Shown here in pieces: positions 22,934 through 33,611 of a stretch of 64,000 bases of DNA. How positions within the stretch are numbered: position 1 is the stretch's first letter; every line of letters begins with the position of its first letter. A program made the translations under genes and the position numbers. The notes beneath the pieces were generated by a model that saw nothing but the letters and a program-made list of their open reading frames with translations, was not told the DNA's origin and made no database searches. Source of the stretch: Agrocybe praecox (lineage: Eukaryota; Basidiomycota; Agaricomycetes; Agaricales; Agrocybaceae). The stretch is taken from the NCBI GenBank assembly GCA_964017145.1, contig OZ024849.1:806001-870000 (forward strand), given 5' to 3'.

Positions 22934-24810
22934 TCAGTCAACTAGGTAGGATGAGAAGAATCGTGCCACAAGTGGCGAGAACCCCTGTTTCTTGAGTATG
23001 GCCTTGAGCATGTCATGGTTAAGAGAAGGGAAGAACTGAGCAATGTCAAAAGTGACAACACTGGTCTTGAGTCCCTTAGTCCACCCAGTGCGAATCAGAT
23101 GGGTAAGGTACAACCTTGCATCTTTGGTTGAGTGCTGACACACTCCTCCGACTTGGTTAGGATGAACAAGATCAAACTTGATCATGTCATATTGAAGATG
23201 ATTCGAGATCATCTTCTCAATGAGTTTCTCCGGGTGTTCAACAGCACTATGGGCCGGAATGCCTTGGGGTCTGAGTAGGTAGGTTTGCCCGGTTTCGGTA
23301 TGATGACCAAAGTGGACTCCTTAAAGTGTCTTGGCCAATAACCCACATGAATGCAGGTGTTGGCGAGATCGATAAGAAGTTGTGAAGCAGCTTGCTGCTT
23401 CACAACTTCTTTGAGAATTGGCCATGACACATGGTCTGGGCTGGGGGACGATAGACTTGAACAAGATGCAAGCGCCTCGTCTAATTCTAACTTGGAGAAT
23501 GGGGGCCAGTCTCTCTCTTGGAGGGTGGGGAGGGGGTCTAGCACTGTGAGATCTACTGCTCGGCCGGAGGCCGAGTTGTAGGTGTTATGAAGGGCATCTC
23601 AGAGGGAGTCCATTCCATGGCAGGGCTGTCCTTGGTACTGGATAGCTTCACAGGCTGGTAACTTTCGCTGTTTGACCCATTCCATTAGGTCCCACGGGCG
23701 TCTGTTGGTATATGTGATTTCTGAGATTTGACTCTCGAAGAATTTGTGCTTGACATCTTTGACGATTTTCCTAAATGCTTTCCACTTCTCGTCGGTTTTA
23801 TCCTCACGATAGGTGGCAAGGGAATTTGTGCACTCATTATTCCACCATGGCTTAGAGTGCTTTGTAATTCGGGTCTCCTTTGCATGGGAATCCCACGCAG
23901 CAGTGAAGACATCAGCTAGTGCTTGCGCCACTCGCTCAACATCATCCCTGGTTTCGAGACGTCCTGCCTCTATTGCAGCGACTTTCTCTGGTAGCTCGAG
24001 CTTCTATGCTTTGTAAGCATCGGAGCCCTTGGCAATTGTGAAGCGGATCACGTCTTTGACATCATCCCTCAACTTGACAGAAGCTATAAACGGAATATGA
24101 TCCGTTGGCCCCTGATGTTCTGGTGCCCGCGTCACACGACTTCTTGCTGACTCAGCAATCCCGCAGAATACCAGATCTATAACCGATGGCCGGAGGTCTG
24201 GATTGTTGGATATAAATGTTGGGCCCGGATTGGACGGCTCGGACCATTCTAGGTCAAGGTCGGCTGCTATGTCGAGCAGCGTGATAGTGTCCCACCGATG
24301 ATACGTGACATTGGTATTCCATCTCCTTGAGTGAGTGTTAAAGTTGCCTCCCATGTAATGGAAGCGGGGTAGTTCGTCGACATGGTCTTGTAAATACCGA
24401 ATCGCTGTACTGGCTTCATCTGAATAAACATTCATGAAGTTATATGTCTCATTGCCTTGGAACAACGAGAGGACGAAGATGTTGCGATGATCAATGAGAT
24501 CTCGCCTCATCGAAGGGCAGAGCCTCTTGAGCCGCTTTGACACATATGCCATGACTCGGGGGGAAATCTCCTCATTTTCAGGGGGGCATACCATATATAG
24601 CCATGCAGGATGCATAGGCGCGCCAACAATGTTATCACCCTCTTTATTAGATGAAGAGGGCGCTTGTCTTATTATCCGCCAAGGCAGTTCTTGCACAAAG
24701 AGAACATCAACCTTATCAATAAATGTTTCGAGTAACATGTGTAGGTAGTCATATTTCTTAGCTACATTGTGCGAGTATATACTAATTTCCCTCCCTAGGC
24801 CGTTGCGCAT
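22934..24810 (-). pseudogene. LINE ORF2: endonuclease and truncated reverse transcriptase
   Basis: Starting at MRNGLGREISIYSHN, the first domain is an apurinic-type endonuclease/exonuclease/phosphatase fold (FVQELPW, MGGNFNTHSRRWN, IDLVF and a late TDHIPF). Then comes a linker with KPWWNNECTNSLATYRE and the first reverse-transcriptase motifs (IPKPGKPTYSDPKAFRPI, FDIAQFFPSLNHDML). The frame has in-frame stops at 24004-24006 and 23599-23601 and a frameshift near 23215. The sequence ends before the catalytic xxDD motif. The homologous region at 63.3-64.0 kb continues past this point, so the 3' end here has been deleted. Confidence 0.85.
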
Positions 24811-24852
24811 TAAGCTACAGTGAGAGGGTTAGTACAATCACAGAGGTTCTGT

Positions 24853-26608
24853 CGCGTTAAGGTGCTTGCTGCGGGGTTGAGTGTGTATGTACGATTTGTA
24901 CTTTGTATATACTCCGAAACAAAACCCAATCAATGTGATTAGTTCTTTCGTGGGAGGGATACGCGATACACGTCGTTAATTATGTTTTCTCTCTAAAGAT
25001 ACACTCTCTAATGCAACAGAACGTTTCCTAGGATCGAAGATCACAAGTGTTTGAGTAGCTTACGCACAAAGCGAAGTTCCTCGGAAAGTGTAAACGTAGA
25101 TTTAATGTGTTTCCACAAGATGTAGTGTGTAGGTAGTTCGCCACTTAGGCTGGATACTTAATCCAAAGTCTTTTAATCACTTAGAAAGGGGACTCAATCC
25201 TAAACGGGCCACTTAGGCGTCACTTAGACTATTTGCCACTTAGGCAGGGAACTTATCCCTCGGAACGGGCCACTTAGGTGTCACTTAGACAATTTGCCAC
25301 TTAGGCAGGGAACTTATCCCTAGGAATGGGCCACTTAGGCGTCACTTAGACAATTCTTGCCACTTAGGCGGGTATTAAGCTTTATGTCACTTAAGACAGA
25401 GGAAACTTTATCCCAATACGTTTATTTAGGTTCCTCGAGAACTCTGCAAGTTAACTCAAGTCGCTCAACTAACGCCAAGATGCTCAAATGACACGGTAGG
25501 TAGTCTGTTCAATAAAACCAACTCTCGCGGAGATTTATTAGGTACCAAAGGTCGATCCTAGGAGTTTGCAACTCAATGCGCGTTCCTCGAATGTGGACAA
25601 CTGGGTTCTAGTTTATCTGGGGTGCTACGGTAATTTACAGGCTGTTTATATAGTGCTAGATCTCGGAAAATACAGGAATACTTGGAACGGATCGGAAATG
25701 CTCGGAAAATACAGGAAATAATATTATTGGTTAACACTAGGTAGCTCCACTCGATGCATAAGCAACCAGTAGGTACCATGCGTGTTTTTGTATACCCTCG
25801 GAAGGGTTCGTATGGTTGGGCAAGTCGCTGGCTCGAGCATGACGCTCCGAGGGCGCTTATTCGCATTAGCCGACGATCATTGATCGACGTCGTAGGGTCC
25901 GAAGCATCGGAGTACCGTGTTATCGTATGGATCTACAATCCTCGGCTCCACAACTGCCGTTTAAGGTAACTGCGCATATCCGAGGGTCTTAAGACCATGT
26001 GTAAGCGTTCCTAGGAACTTCTCCTTTTAGGTTTATCAGCGATCTGACTCGAGCAGACGTCGGCAAGTCCTAATTGGCATTACTAGTGCTTGTCATTTCG
26101 TTTGCATAGTGCCCACTATGTTCCTAGGGACCAGTAATGTATTTGTTTAATGCTATGACTGGTCCTACCGCTTTGAGTTAACGTTCCTAGGAACGATTGC
26201 AGTAGTTTACATGTACTTCCGTATGGTGGGAACTTTCCGTTACCATATTAAGTAGATGTGGACGCGTTGCGCACTGCGTAATAATAGGTGGCCATAGCAC
26301 CGTTAAACTTATTATTAGCAGGCCTTAGCTTACATCCCTGGTGGAATAATATTATCCTAGGAGCCTTCGATCTTGCTGTATCGCCGTTAAAGTGTTTCCA
26401 CGCGTTTCCGAGGAACTGCTAAAACTAACTCTAGCACTCGTAAGGTTCGTCCTTGGGTCTTTAGAGTGGTTTCCCCTAGCCAAACATGTAGCTATCCTTG
26501 CTTGTATTCGTGTAGACTTAATAATAAATCTCTTTTATTATGCCGAAAATTAAGTAGGTTAGATCCTCGGACTACCGTTCAGTCACAGCTGAATGCCGGT
26601 CGTATCAG
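24853..26608 (+). repeat. Single-arm copy of the palindrome element inside the LINE
   Basis: Matches the right arm of the 3989-7484 palindrome end to end, in reverse complement, from CGCGTTAAGGTGCTTGCTGC to GTATCAG. It includes the GCCACTTAGGCGTCACTTAG array. It separates LINE ORF1 from ORF2. The triplet TGT flanks both ends (24850-24852 and 26609-26611), a possible 3-bp target duplication. No coding capacity is visible. Confidence 0.8.
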
Positions 26609-26611
26609 TGT

Positions 26612-26773
26612 ATGACGTATCTCTGCATATTTGCCATCGATCCAGGCATGATTGAAGCAGTTGGTCCAGAACTTGCATTTGCGCGAGTTCGCAGTGTGAG
26701 CACCCTTGCAGTTGACGCAGTGATCCGTGTGGGGGCACGGCTGGCCAGCAGGGGTTGGTTCGAGGGGTGGGTT
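26612..26773 (-). pseudogene. LINE ORF1 fragment with zinc knuckle
   Basis: The frame contains CVNCKGAHTANSRKC and then a KYAEIR ending, typical of the nucleic-acid-binding ORF1 protein of mushroom LINEs. It belongs with ORF2 at 24810, from which the palindrome-arm copy separates it. An open stretch in the same sense at about 27594-27687, beyond the 820-bp element, is probably its upstream continuation. Confidence 0.65.
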
Positions 26774-27593
26774 CACAAGTTACTGTCAAATTCATTCATG
26801 ACTTATCCATAGTTGCCTATTTGACTTGATGCATCCACACCCTTAGTTAACCATCTGCCTAAATCATGTACCAGGGTGACCGACAGTGACTATGAGGCCA
26901 AAGTCATGTGAAAAGTATGTGATATGCATGTGATCTGGTGCACAGCCACCAAAACTATTTAAAATAGAGTGTTCTAAAAATAGATCTGAATTAAAAATAG
27001 ATTATTTCGTCCTAAAAACATGGAAATGTTTTATAAATATATCTGTTCTAAATTTAGATACGATCTAAAATAGATTTGAGTCTCGTTTTGGCAAATTTAA
27101 GAATATTCTAAAAATAGATATTCGTTTAAAAATAGGTCTGTTCTAAAAATAGATTTATCTTATCCTCTTTTATCTCAGTCCCCATCTATTATGCATCAAA
27201 GGACTTTATCTCAAAAAGCTCAAAGTCCAAAGTCCTCTTGCCTTATTGGGTTATTGGGATGTGACACCACTCAAAGGTTCTGTTTGTCTTGTATCCTGCA
27301 TGCCCCTGCCTGCTGATATCATTATTTATTATTTGTTTGCATTTGAGGCCATATAAACATATGAATGGAGCCCAAATATGTAAATAGAGGCAAGCAAAAA
27401 GTCATGTGCATAGATTTTGATCTCATCAATTACAAACACATGACTATCAGGTGATAAGTCACAAACAGTCACAGTCAGTCAGTCGACAGGTTGGACGCAT
27501 GATTTTAGACCAATGGATAACTAAGGGCGTGGATGCATCAAGTCAAATAGGCAACTATGGATAAGTCATGAATGAATTTGACAGTAACTTGTG
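26774..27593. mobile_element. 820-bp inverted-repeat element in LINE ORF1
   Basis: The ends CACAAGTTACTGTCAAATTC and its complement form terminal inverted repeats of roughly 100 bases. There is no coding capacity, and no clear target duplication is visible. Part of the interior (about 27299-27430) matches, in reverse complement, part of the element at 50802-51744, so the two share sequence. Confidence 0.7.
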
Positions 27594-27695
27594 GCTACGT
27601 CTGCGAGGGCGGGCAAAGGCCCACCAAGATTGTAGGCCGCTGTTAGGCAGTCAGGATGTTGCTGGTTCGACGGCGCATGCACCGTCGCAAGCGTT

Positions 27696-30600
27696 TAGGG
27701 ACTAGCATGGTGATGGTAAACACGTGGTAAAACTGTAAAAATAAATAATTACCATATGGAAATGAACCGTGGTAAAATGGCCTAAATTTAGCCCTCGTGA
27801 GAGTACTTGACCGAAATAGTGATCAAATAGTGATGCTACCTTTAATCTTGGCTCAAGGACTGCTCGACGGATACCCAGACATTTCCCAGCTTGTTTCCTC
27901 CCATCATGCCACCTAAGAGGGGTGCCCGTGGCAGGCCTCCCAAAGCTATTGCTCAATCTAAAACTACATTAAACACTACTGAACCTCCTTCAACTCCTGT
28001 ACGTCAGCAAGGGCCTTTCCGAGTACCCCAATATAAGCCACCACCTCTTGTAAATCGCCCGGTGTCTCCAGAAGGGGAGACCTTTGACTTTGAGGAGGCT
28101 AATGCAGAGCCCTTAACACCAAGTCCAACAGATATTAATGCTCCTGCTCTAGGAGCGATGGGCTCACCTGTGAAGCGTGCACGTGCCAAGAAGGGAACTC
28201 AGGAGCTTGTCAACCAAAAAGGTGATCTTGCTGTTTGGGAATTAGATGATCAGGAAATTATTGGTATGTTTTAATATATCTATATTTCATATAATTTCAT
28301 ATGTATATGATTTTCAGATGCAGCCATGAAAGTGTGGACCTCAAATGTTTATAACCACTATGACATTACACTTAACCGAGTCTACAATGAATTAACCGGG
28401 CAACCAGAACGAATGGAATTTGTCTTCACGTGTGCAACCCATCCTCAAAATCACCTAAAACCCTTAGTTCGTGCTCGGAGCAAGACTAGCGATGGAACAA
28501 CCAAGTTCCGAAGTGACGTGGAAAAATGCAAGAAGGCTCAAGGCATTTATAATCCTATTTCCTCTGCATCATCTGCACTTCCATATTCCCCTGAGACTCA
28601 CCGAGCTTTGATTGCTCTTCGCTGCGCTAAACATGCACGACCTATTAATGAGATTCTTGATGACGATTATCAGACGGAGGTCAACATGCTTCGTCCTGGC
28701 ATACAAATTCCACATCCAACAACAGTTCAATGAGATCTCATTAACATTTATATCCACATGTCTACGTTTATTACATCATACTTTCAGGTGTGTAATTAAG
28801 TTTAAATCAACAAAACTATTAAATCTAAAAATTTTCAAATATAGTCATATGGTTCAGCCATTCATCTTGCACTTGATGGATGGACCAGCCCACTTGTCTC
28901 ATCATATCTTGGACTGGTGGTAATCTGGTATGCCAATGGCACAATAAACCATGCAATTCTTGAATTTATCAAGTATAACTTTCTTTTTTCTTTGAGTAAT
29001 ATCATCTAACCTTATTCATAGACTTACAAGCAGTCATACAGGTGAATATCTTGCTCAAGTTACACTAGACTGTTTACGGCGCTATAAATTGGATAAATTG
29101 GTACGAGAATCAATACATTTAGATATTAGACACTGATGTGTTTTTTTCTAGCTTCTTGGTATTTGTATGGACAATGCCACTAACTGTAATACACTCGCAT
29201 CAGTTCTTGGTCAGCTACTTCCAGAATTTCAAGGCGATTTTGCACGACTTCGATGTTTTGCTCATATAATTAATCTTATTGCCAAGGTAATTCAAGTATT
29301 ATCAAACCTATCTTTTTGAATTCAAACTAACAACAAAATGTAGACTTTTCTGTCTTTCTTCTTCAAGAAGGCAAAGTGCAAGAAGAGTGTGGAGCCAGCA
29401 GAGTTGGAACCTGAAGAAGATATTGCAGTGATTGAAGAAGCGGAGATGGATGCACAGGTAGAGCAAGACGACGAAGGTCAAATCACGCATGATGAGGTGA
29501 CTGTTCGTACCACACAAGATAAGGCCATTGCTATTATGAAGGAACACGGAGTTGTAATGTCCAAAGAAGAAGAAACATTGGCCCAAACCATCATTCCTAA
29601 GGTATTTTTCTTGAATTTTTTGAACATTTATTCATTGAAAATTATATAGGCTGCAGGACTTGCTTGTTGGGTGCATGATAACTCTGTTCTGAATGAAAAA
29701 TTTCAACAGCTTGTCATCCAAGATCCTGAGCTTCAATCAAGTGACAGAACCAGTCTAACTAGTCATGTTCCAACGTGCTGGAACTCTGACTTTGATTGTT
29801 TGTATTCTCATTTATATTTTAAAACTGTGGTTCAGAGAATTACCACGGTATCTGAGAATAAGCTCAAAGCATACCAGTTTAGTGATGCGCAATGGGATCT
29901 TTCTCGGGATTTACAAGAGGTCCTTGTAGTTGAGCTTTTTCTTTGAGATTTTGAATATTTTAAAATTTTCTGATCATTTGTCTTTTGTTACAGCTTTTCA
30001 AAGACTTAACTGATCTCTTTTCCAAGGCAGACGTTCCACTTGTTGTGGATGCAATCCCCATGCTGATAAACCTATGAAACCGGCTTACACTTGTGGCTGA
30101 AGATACCCCCATAGTTCCGGTATACAACTCTGACGATTCCAATTCTGAGGATCAATATGAAGAAGAAGTTTCCAGCCCAACACCATCTGTTATCCGTATT
30201 GCGGCCCAGGCAGCTGTTCTTTTTACAGATAAATATTTGGACCTAATGTTGAATTGTGACATCTATATTATTTCAATTGGTGTGTTTATAAATTTCTAAA
30301 GATTTCTTCTTTATTAATATACTTCAACAGTGTTGTGCCCAGATCGAAAACTTGCATGGTTTAAAGATACCCTCAAATTATCTCCTTTTGAAATCCGTAA
30401 ATGAAATCAATTGTAGTCAAGGCCTGGAAGTCAAGATACTCTACAAATAATGATAGTACAGTGGGCACCCAGATTGAAAAAAAAGATAAAACTCGAAAAG
30501 GAAAAGTGGTACGTAATTATATTATGCTCATTTACAATGTTTAATTTTTTTCCTGGAAAAGGAGTTCTCAAGATGGGCTGCTAATCCTGTGGCTAATCAG

Positions 30601-31333
30601 AAGAAGCATCCATATGATCATATTGAGACATATCTCAGTGGTCCATTGATGCCACCTGAATCAATTGTAACATGTGGTGGCTATTTGGCCTACTGGGAAA
30701 TGGCACGTAAAGAGCGACCAATAGTTGCTCAAATGGCACTGGATTACGTTTCAGCTCCAGGTATTATTCTTACCCTCATATTTAAATTCTCTAACTATTA
30801 AATAGCTAGCTCAGTGGATGCTGAACATGCATTCTCTACTGAACGTCGACAAGTTAATTTCATGCAACATAACATGAGCTCAAACACATTCCAGTCACGT
30901 ATGGCAGTTGGATCGTGGTCTAAAACACCTCTCTATCCTGGAATTGAAACTGTAACAAGTTATATCTCACAGAAAGCACAATCCAGCTGAAGTTTTTCAA
31001 AAAACATGAAATTTCTTGATAAATCAGAGGAACTTACAAATAAAGAATGCTTCAAATGTATATCAATAAAACAAATGTAATATTAATATTGGCCTTTAAA
31101 ATGCGAGCCTGTACATATTTTTTTTTGGAGAAAAAGATAAAGATTTGACCTTTTAAACTTAAGTTTTGTCTTCGAGGATGATCTACAGACAACGTGCACA
31201 TGACATGACAAATTCATTATATAATCTTGCGGTTTACCGGTAACTTACCGTACCGTTACCGTACGGTAACGAATTCAGCATTTTCCACGGTTTGAGTCAC
31301 GGTGGTTACCAGTAGTTACCATGCTGGTCCCTA
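27696..31333 (+). mobile_element. hAT DNA transposon, degenerate
   Basis: The ends TAGGGACTAGCATGGT and ACCATGCTGGTCCCTA are inverted with one mismatch. The flanking 8-mers CAAGCGTT (27688-27695) and CAAGCATT (31334-31341) match at 7 of 8 positions, the duplication size expected for hAT. GGTAA/TTACC motifs are dense near both ends. It encloses a broken hAT transposase. Confidence 0.9.
27906..30990 (+). pseudogene. hAT-family transposase pseudogene
   Basis: Starts MPPKRGARGRPPK. Exon 1 is followed by an intron with donor at about 28265 and exon 2 at about 28318, which carries the N-terminal region. A TGA at 28731-28733 stops it. Downstream exons show MDNATNCN and RCFAHIINLIAK (core), then VPTCWNSDFDC, and a C-terminal dimerisation domain with SVDAEHAFSTERRQVNF and NTFQSRMAVGSW. 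A second TGA lies near 30075. A transposase of this class cuts and pastes elements with 8-bp duplications. The stops make this copy non-functional. Confidence 0.85.
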
Positions 31334-31430
31334 CAAGCATTTAAGCATTTCATGGCCAGGCATCAACCCAGCCCACACTCCACACTCCGCCCAGTCCACA
31401 GTCCACCCCCCACCCAGCCCACAAGCCCCT
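30991..31430. other. hAT 3' end and short spacer before the KDZ transposon
   Basis: The first 340 bases are the non-coding end of the hAT element, with TTACC-rich subterminal repeats (31230-31320). After its target duplication come about 90 bases of C-rich sequence (CCCAGCCCACA type) and then the CACGTTCCA that flanks the large transposon. Confidence 0.6.
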
Positions 31431-31439
31431 CACGTTCCA

Positions 31440-33405
31440 GCCATAGCAGCTACATTTCTATATCAAATATAGGCAGTTTGCTAACCTATGTGATATATGC
31501 AGGTAGGCAGTTTGCTACCTGCCTCTTTCGGATGCCCCACCTCAGAGGGAGACACTGCCGGGGCTGCCGGGGCTGCTCACAGGGGGCGGGAACAGGTAAA
31601 CACCTGTAAACAACGCAGGAAACAGCGTCTCCGAGGTGCCCGCCGCTGTCATTGGGCTCCTGCGCTGCATCGGGCATCGTTCGGGGCCCGGAAAAAGCGT
31701 AGATATAATCAGGGAATATATTTGGATTTTCTGGCGCTGTTTGCGCCATCAAAAGAGGGCAGGACGAGATGGATTGCAGGATATGAAAGTGGATGACGTG
31801 TTATTTTTAGCACATTTTGATCATTTCGGGCGTTGCATTATTTTTAATCACGATATAATCATTCTTGTGCTATATTTATTTCACATAATTACATATGTTT
31901 TAGCCTAGATTAAATTAGATAGCGAAAAAACACTTGTGAACATTTCTTTTTGAGCGTCACTTCCCAATTCGGCACTTATTGCTGTTTTTGGCAAATCTCT
32001 TGCATAACATAGATGAAAAGTTTTAAAATGACATATATATATTATTCTGACATGTACCTTACACTAATTAATTAAAGACAAGGGAGAATGTGGAAAGGGC
32101 AAGGGCGTCTAGCAGCCCAATGACCATGATGGTGGTGATGTCATCGTTCGGGTGGTGCTCCTCACTGTGAGGTGTTGAGGTTGGGATGGTGGTGGTTGTA
32201 GAGGCGGTGGCGGAGGGGGTAGGACAGATATGGTGGTAGGTCCCTGCATAAGGGTTACATGCCATCGTTGTCGTCCCTATCATCGCCGTCATTCCTATCC
32301 ATCCTCCTCGCTGTTGTCGTCCGTCGCTGTCCCTATCATGCTGGAAACACAGCAACGAGAACGAGAGTCAACGACGAGAGCGAGAGCTGGTCTCGTTCTC
32401 GTACGTCGTACCCTCGTCCTCGTACACTCTGTACCTTGTTGTTGTTGTTGTTGTGTGGGCTGTGTGGTCTTCGTCGTCGTTTTATCGTCGTTGTCGTCCA
32501 TCACCGTTTTCGTCCACGTTCAAGTCTTCGCCCTGCTCGTCCCTACCTACCCAGTCGCTCATCCCTCTCTGCTCGTACTCAACCGCTCGTACCCACTTAT
32601 TGTCCCAGCCACTTGTACCCACCCATACCTCGCCATGTCGTTTGTGTTGTTCTAGGCACTGCCGACATGTCCCAAGAGAGGGAAGTGGCAGGCTGCTGTC
32701 ATCGTCGTCGTCCACACCATTGTCATGGTGGTGGTAGTTCACATCGTCGTCCACATGGTTGTGGTCGTCTCCACGTCCAAGCCGTCCTCGTCCAAGCCTC
32801 AGCCGTCCTCGTTCACACCCTAGTCCTCGTGGCAGTCTTCGTGTTGTCGTCGTCGTGTTGGAGTCACCGCCCACAACCCCATCAAGAGGGAGGGGCTGGG
32901 TACAGTTGGTCGATAATGGCGGTGGTGATGATGACGTCGGCCGCATCACTGCAGTTACACTGCCCGCATCCCTGTTGAGAGGGGAGGGGCTAGGCGTGTG
33001 GTGGGGTATCCGTCGACGTCGTCGTTGTCATTTCAAATGGGCGTTGTTGTTGTGCGACCTCGGCATTGTTGTTGTTGTTTGACACTGTCGTCGTCGGGTA
33101 CTTTCGTTGCTATCGTCGTCATCATCGTTGCCGTTGGACGCCGTTTGCACGACCCACATCCCTGTACAAAGAGGAGGGGCAATGTAGAGGCATCGGTGGC
33201 GAGCAGGCGATTGTCGCAGTTGTGGTCGTCATCGGCCTGCACAGATGGGAGCGAGAGGAGCGAGAGTTGGGGGCAGTGGGGGTAGTGGGCAGAAGGTAAG
33301 AAAGAAATCAACCGTGATGGTTGATTTCTGCCCAAATCAGGAAGTTCCCACGCCGGTCCGAATTTTAACCGGGTCGAACTCGTCGTCGAACACGACGATG
33401 GGAGG
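31440..33405 (+). repeat. Left inverted repeat of the outer transposon
   Basis: Bases 31440 to about 32520 match 60700-61790 in reverse complement with only scattered changes. From about 32520 to 33300 the arm is GTC-rich and diverged. At 33298-33405 it again matches the other arm (58258-58375), sharing CACGCCGGTCCG and GTCGAAC. A motif of the form CCCACATCCCT-GAGGGGAGGGGC recurs at about 32869, 32959 and 33151. It holds no gene; Val/Ser/Arg-rich frames here are composition artefacts. Confidence 0.85.
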
Positions 33406-33611
33406 GGATAGACTCACTGTTTGGACAAATTTAATAATGTAGTACCGTTTAGTAGCATAATATATCCCTTTTGTGAAAAAAAAAAAAAAAAGTAAAACAT
33501 ACGAAAATTTGTTATATTCCCAACACCAGTATGGTTTGTTTTGGGCCAAAGAACATAAGTATATTCATCATAAATATTACCTACTGATATATGTCGCCCA
33601 CGTCATCCAAA

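Noticed and set aside
33303..33330. Helitron 3' end (hairpin AATCAACC with GGTTGATT)
   Set aside because: No CTRR terminus follows the hairpin and the same block is present in the opposite arm, so it is part of the inverted repeat.
32230..33335. Several 70-240-codon frames in the left arm, repeated in the right arm
   Set aside because: They mirror the GTC-rich inverted repeats, lie on both strands and show no domain; the apparent conservation is repeat identity.
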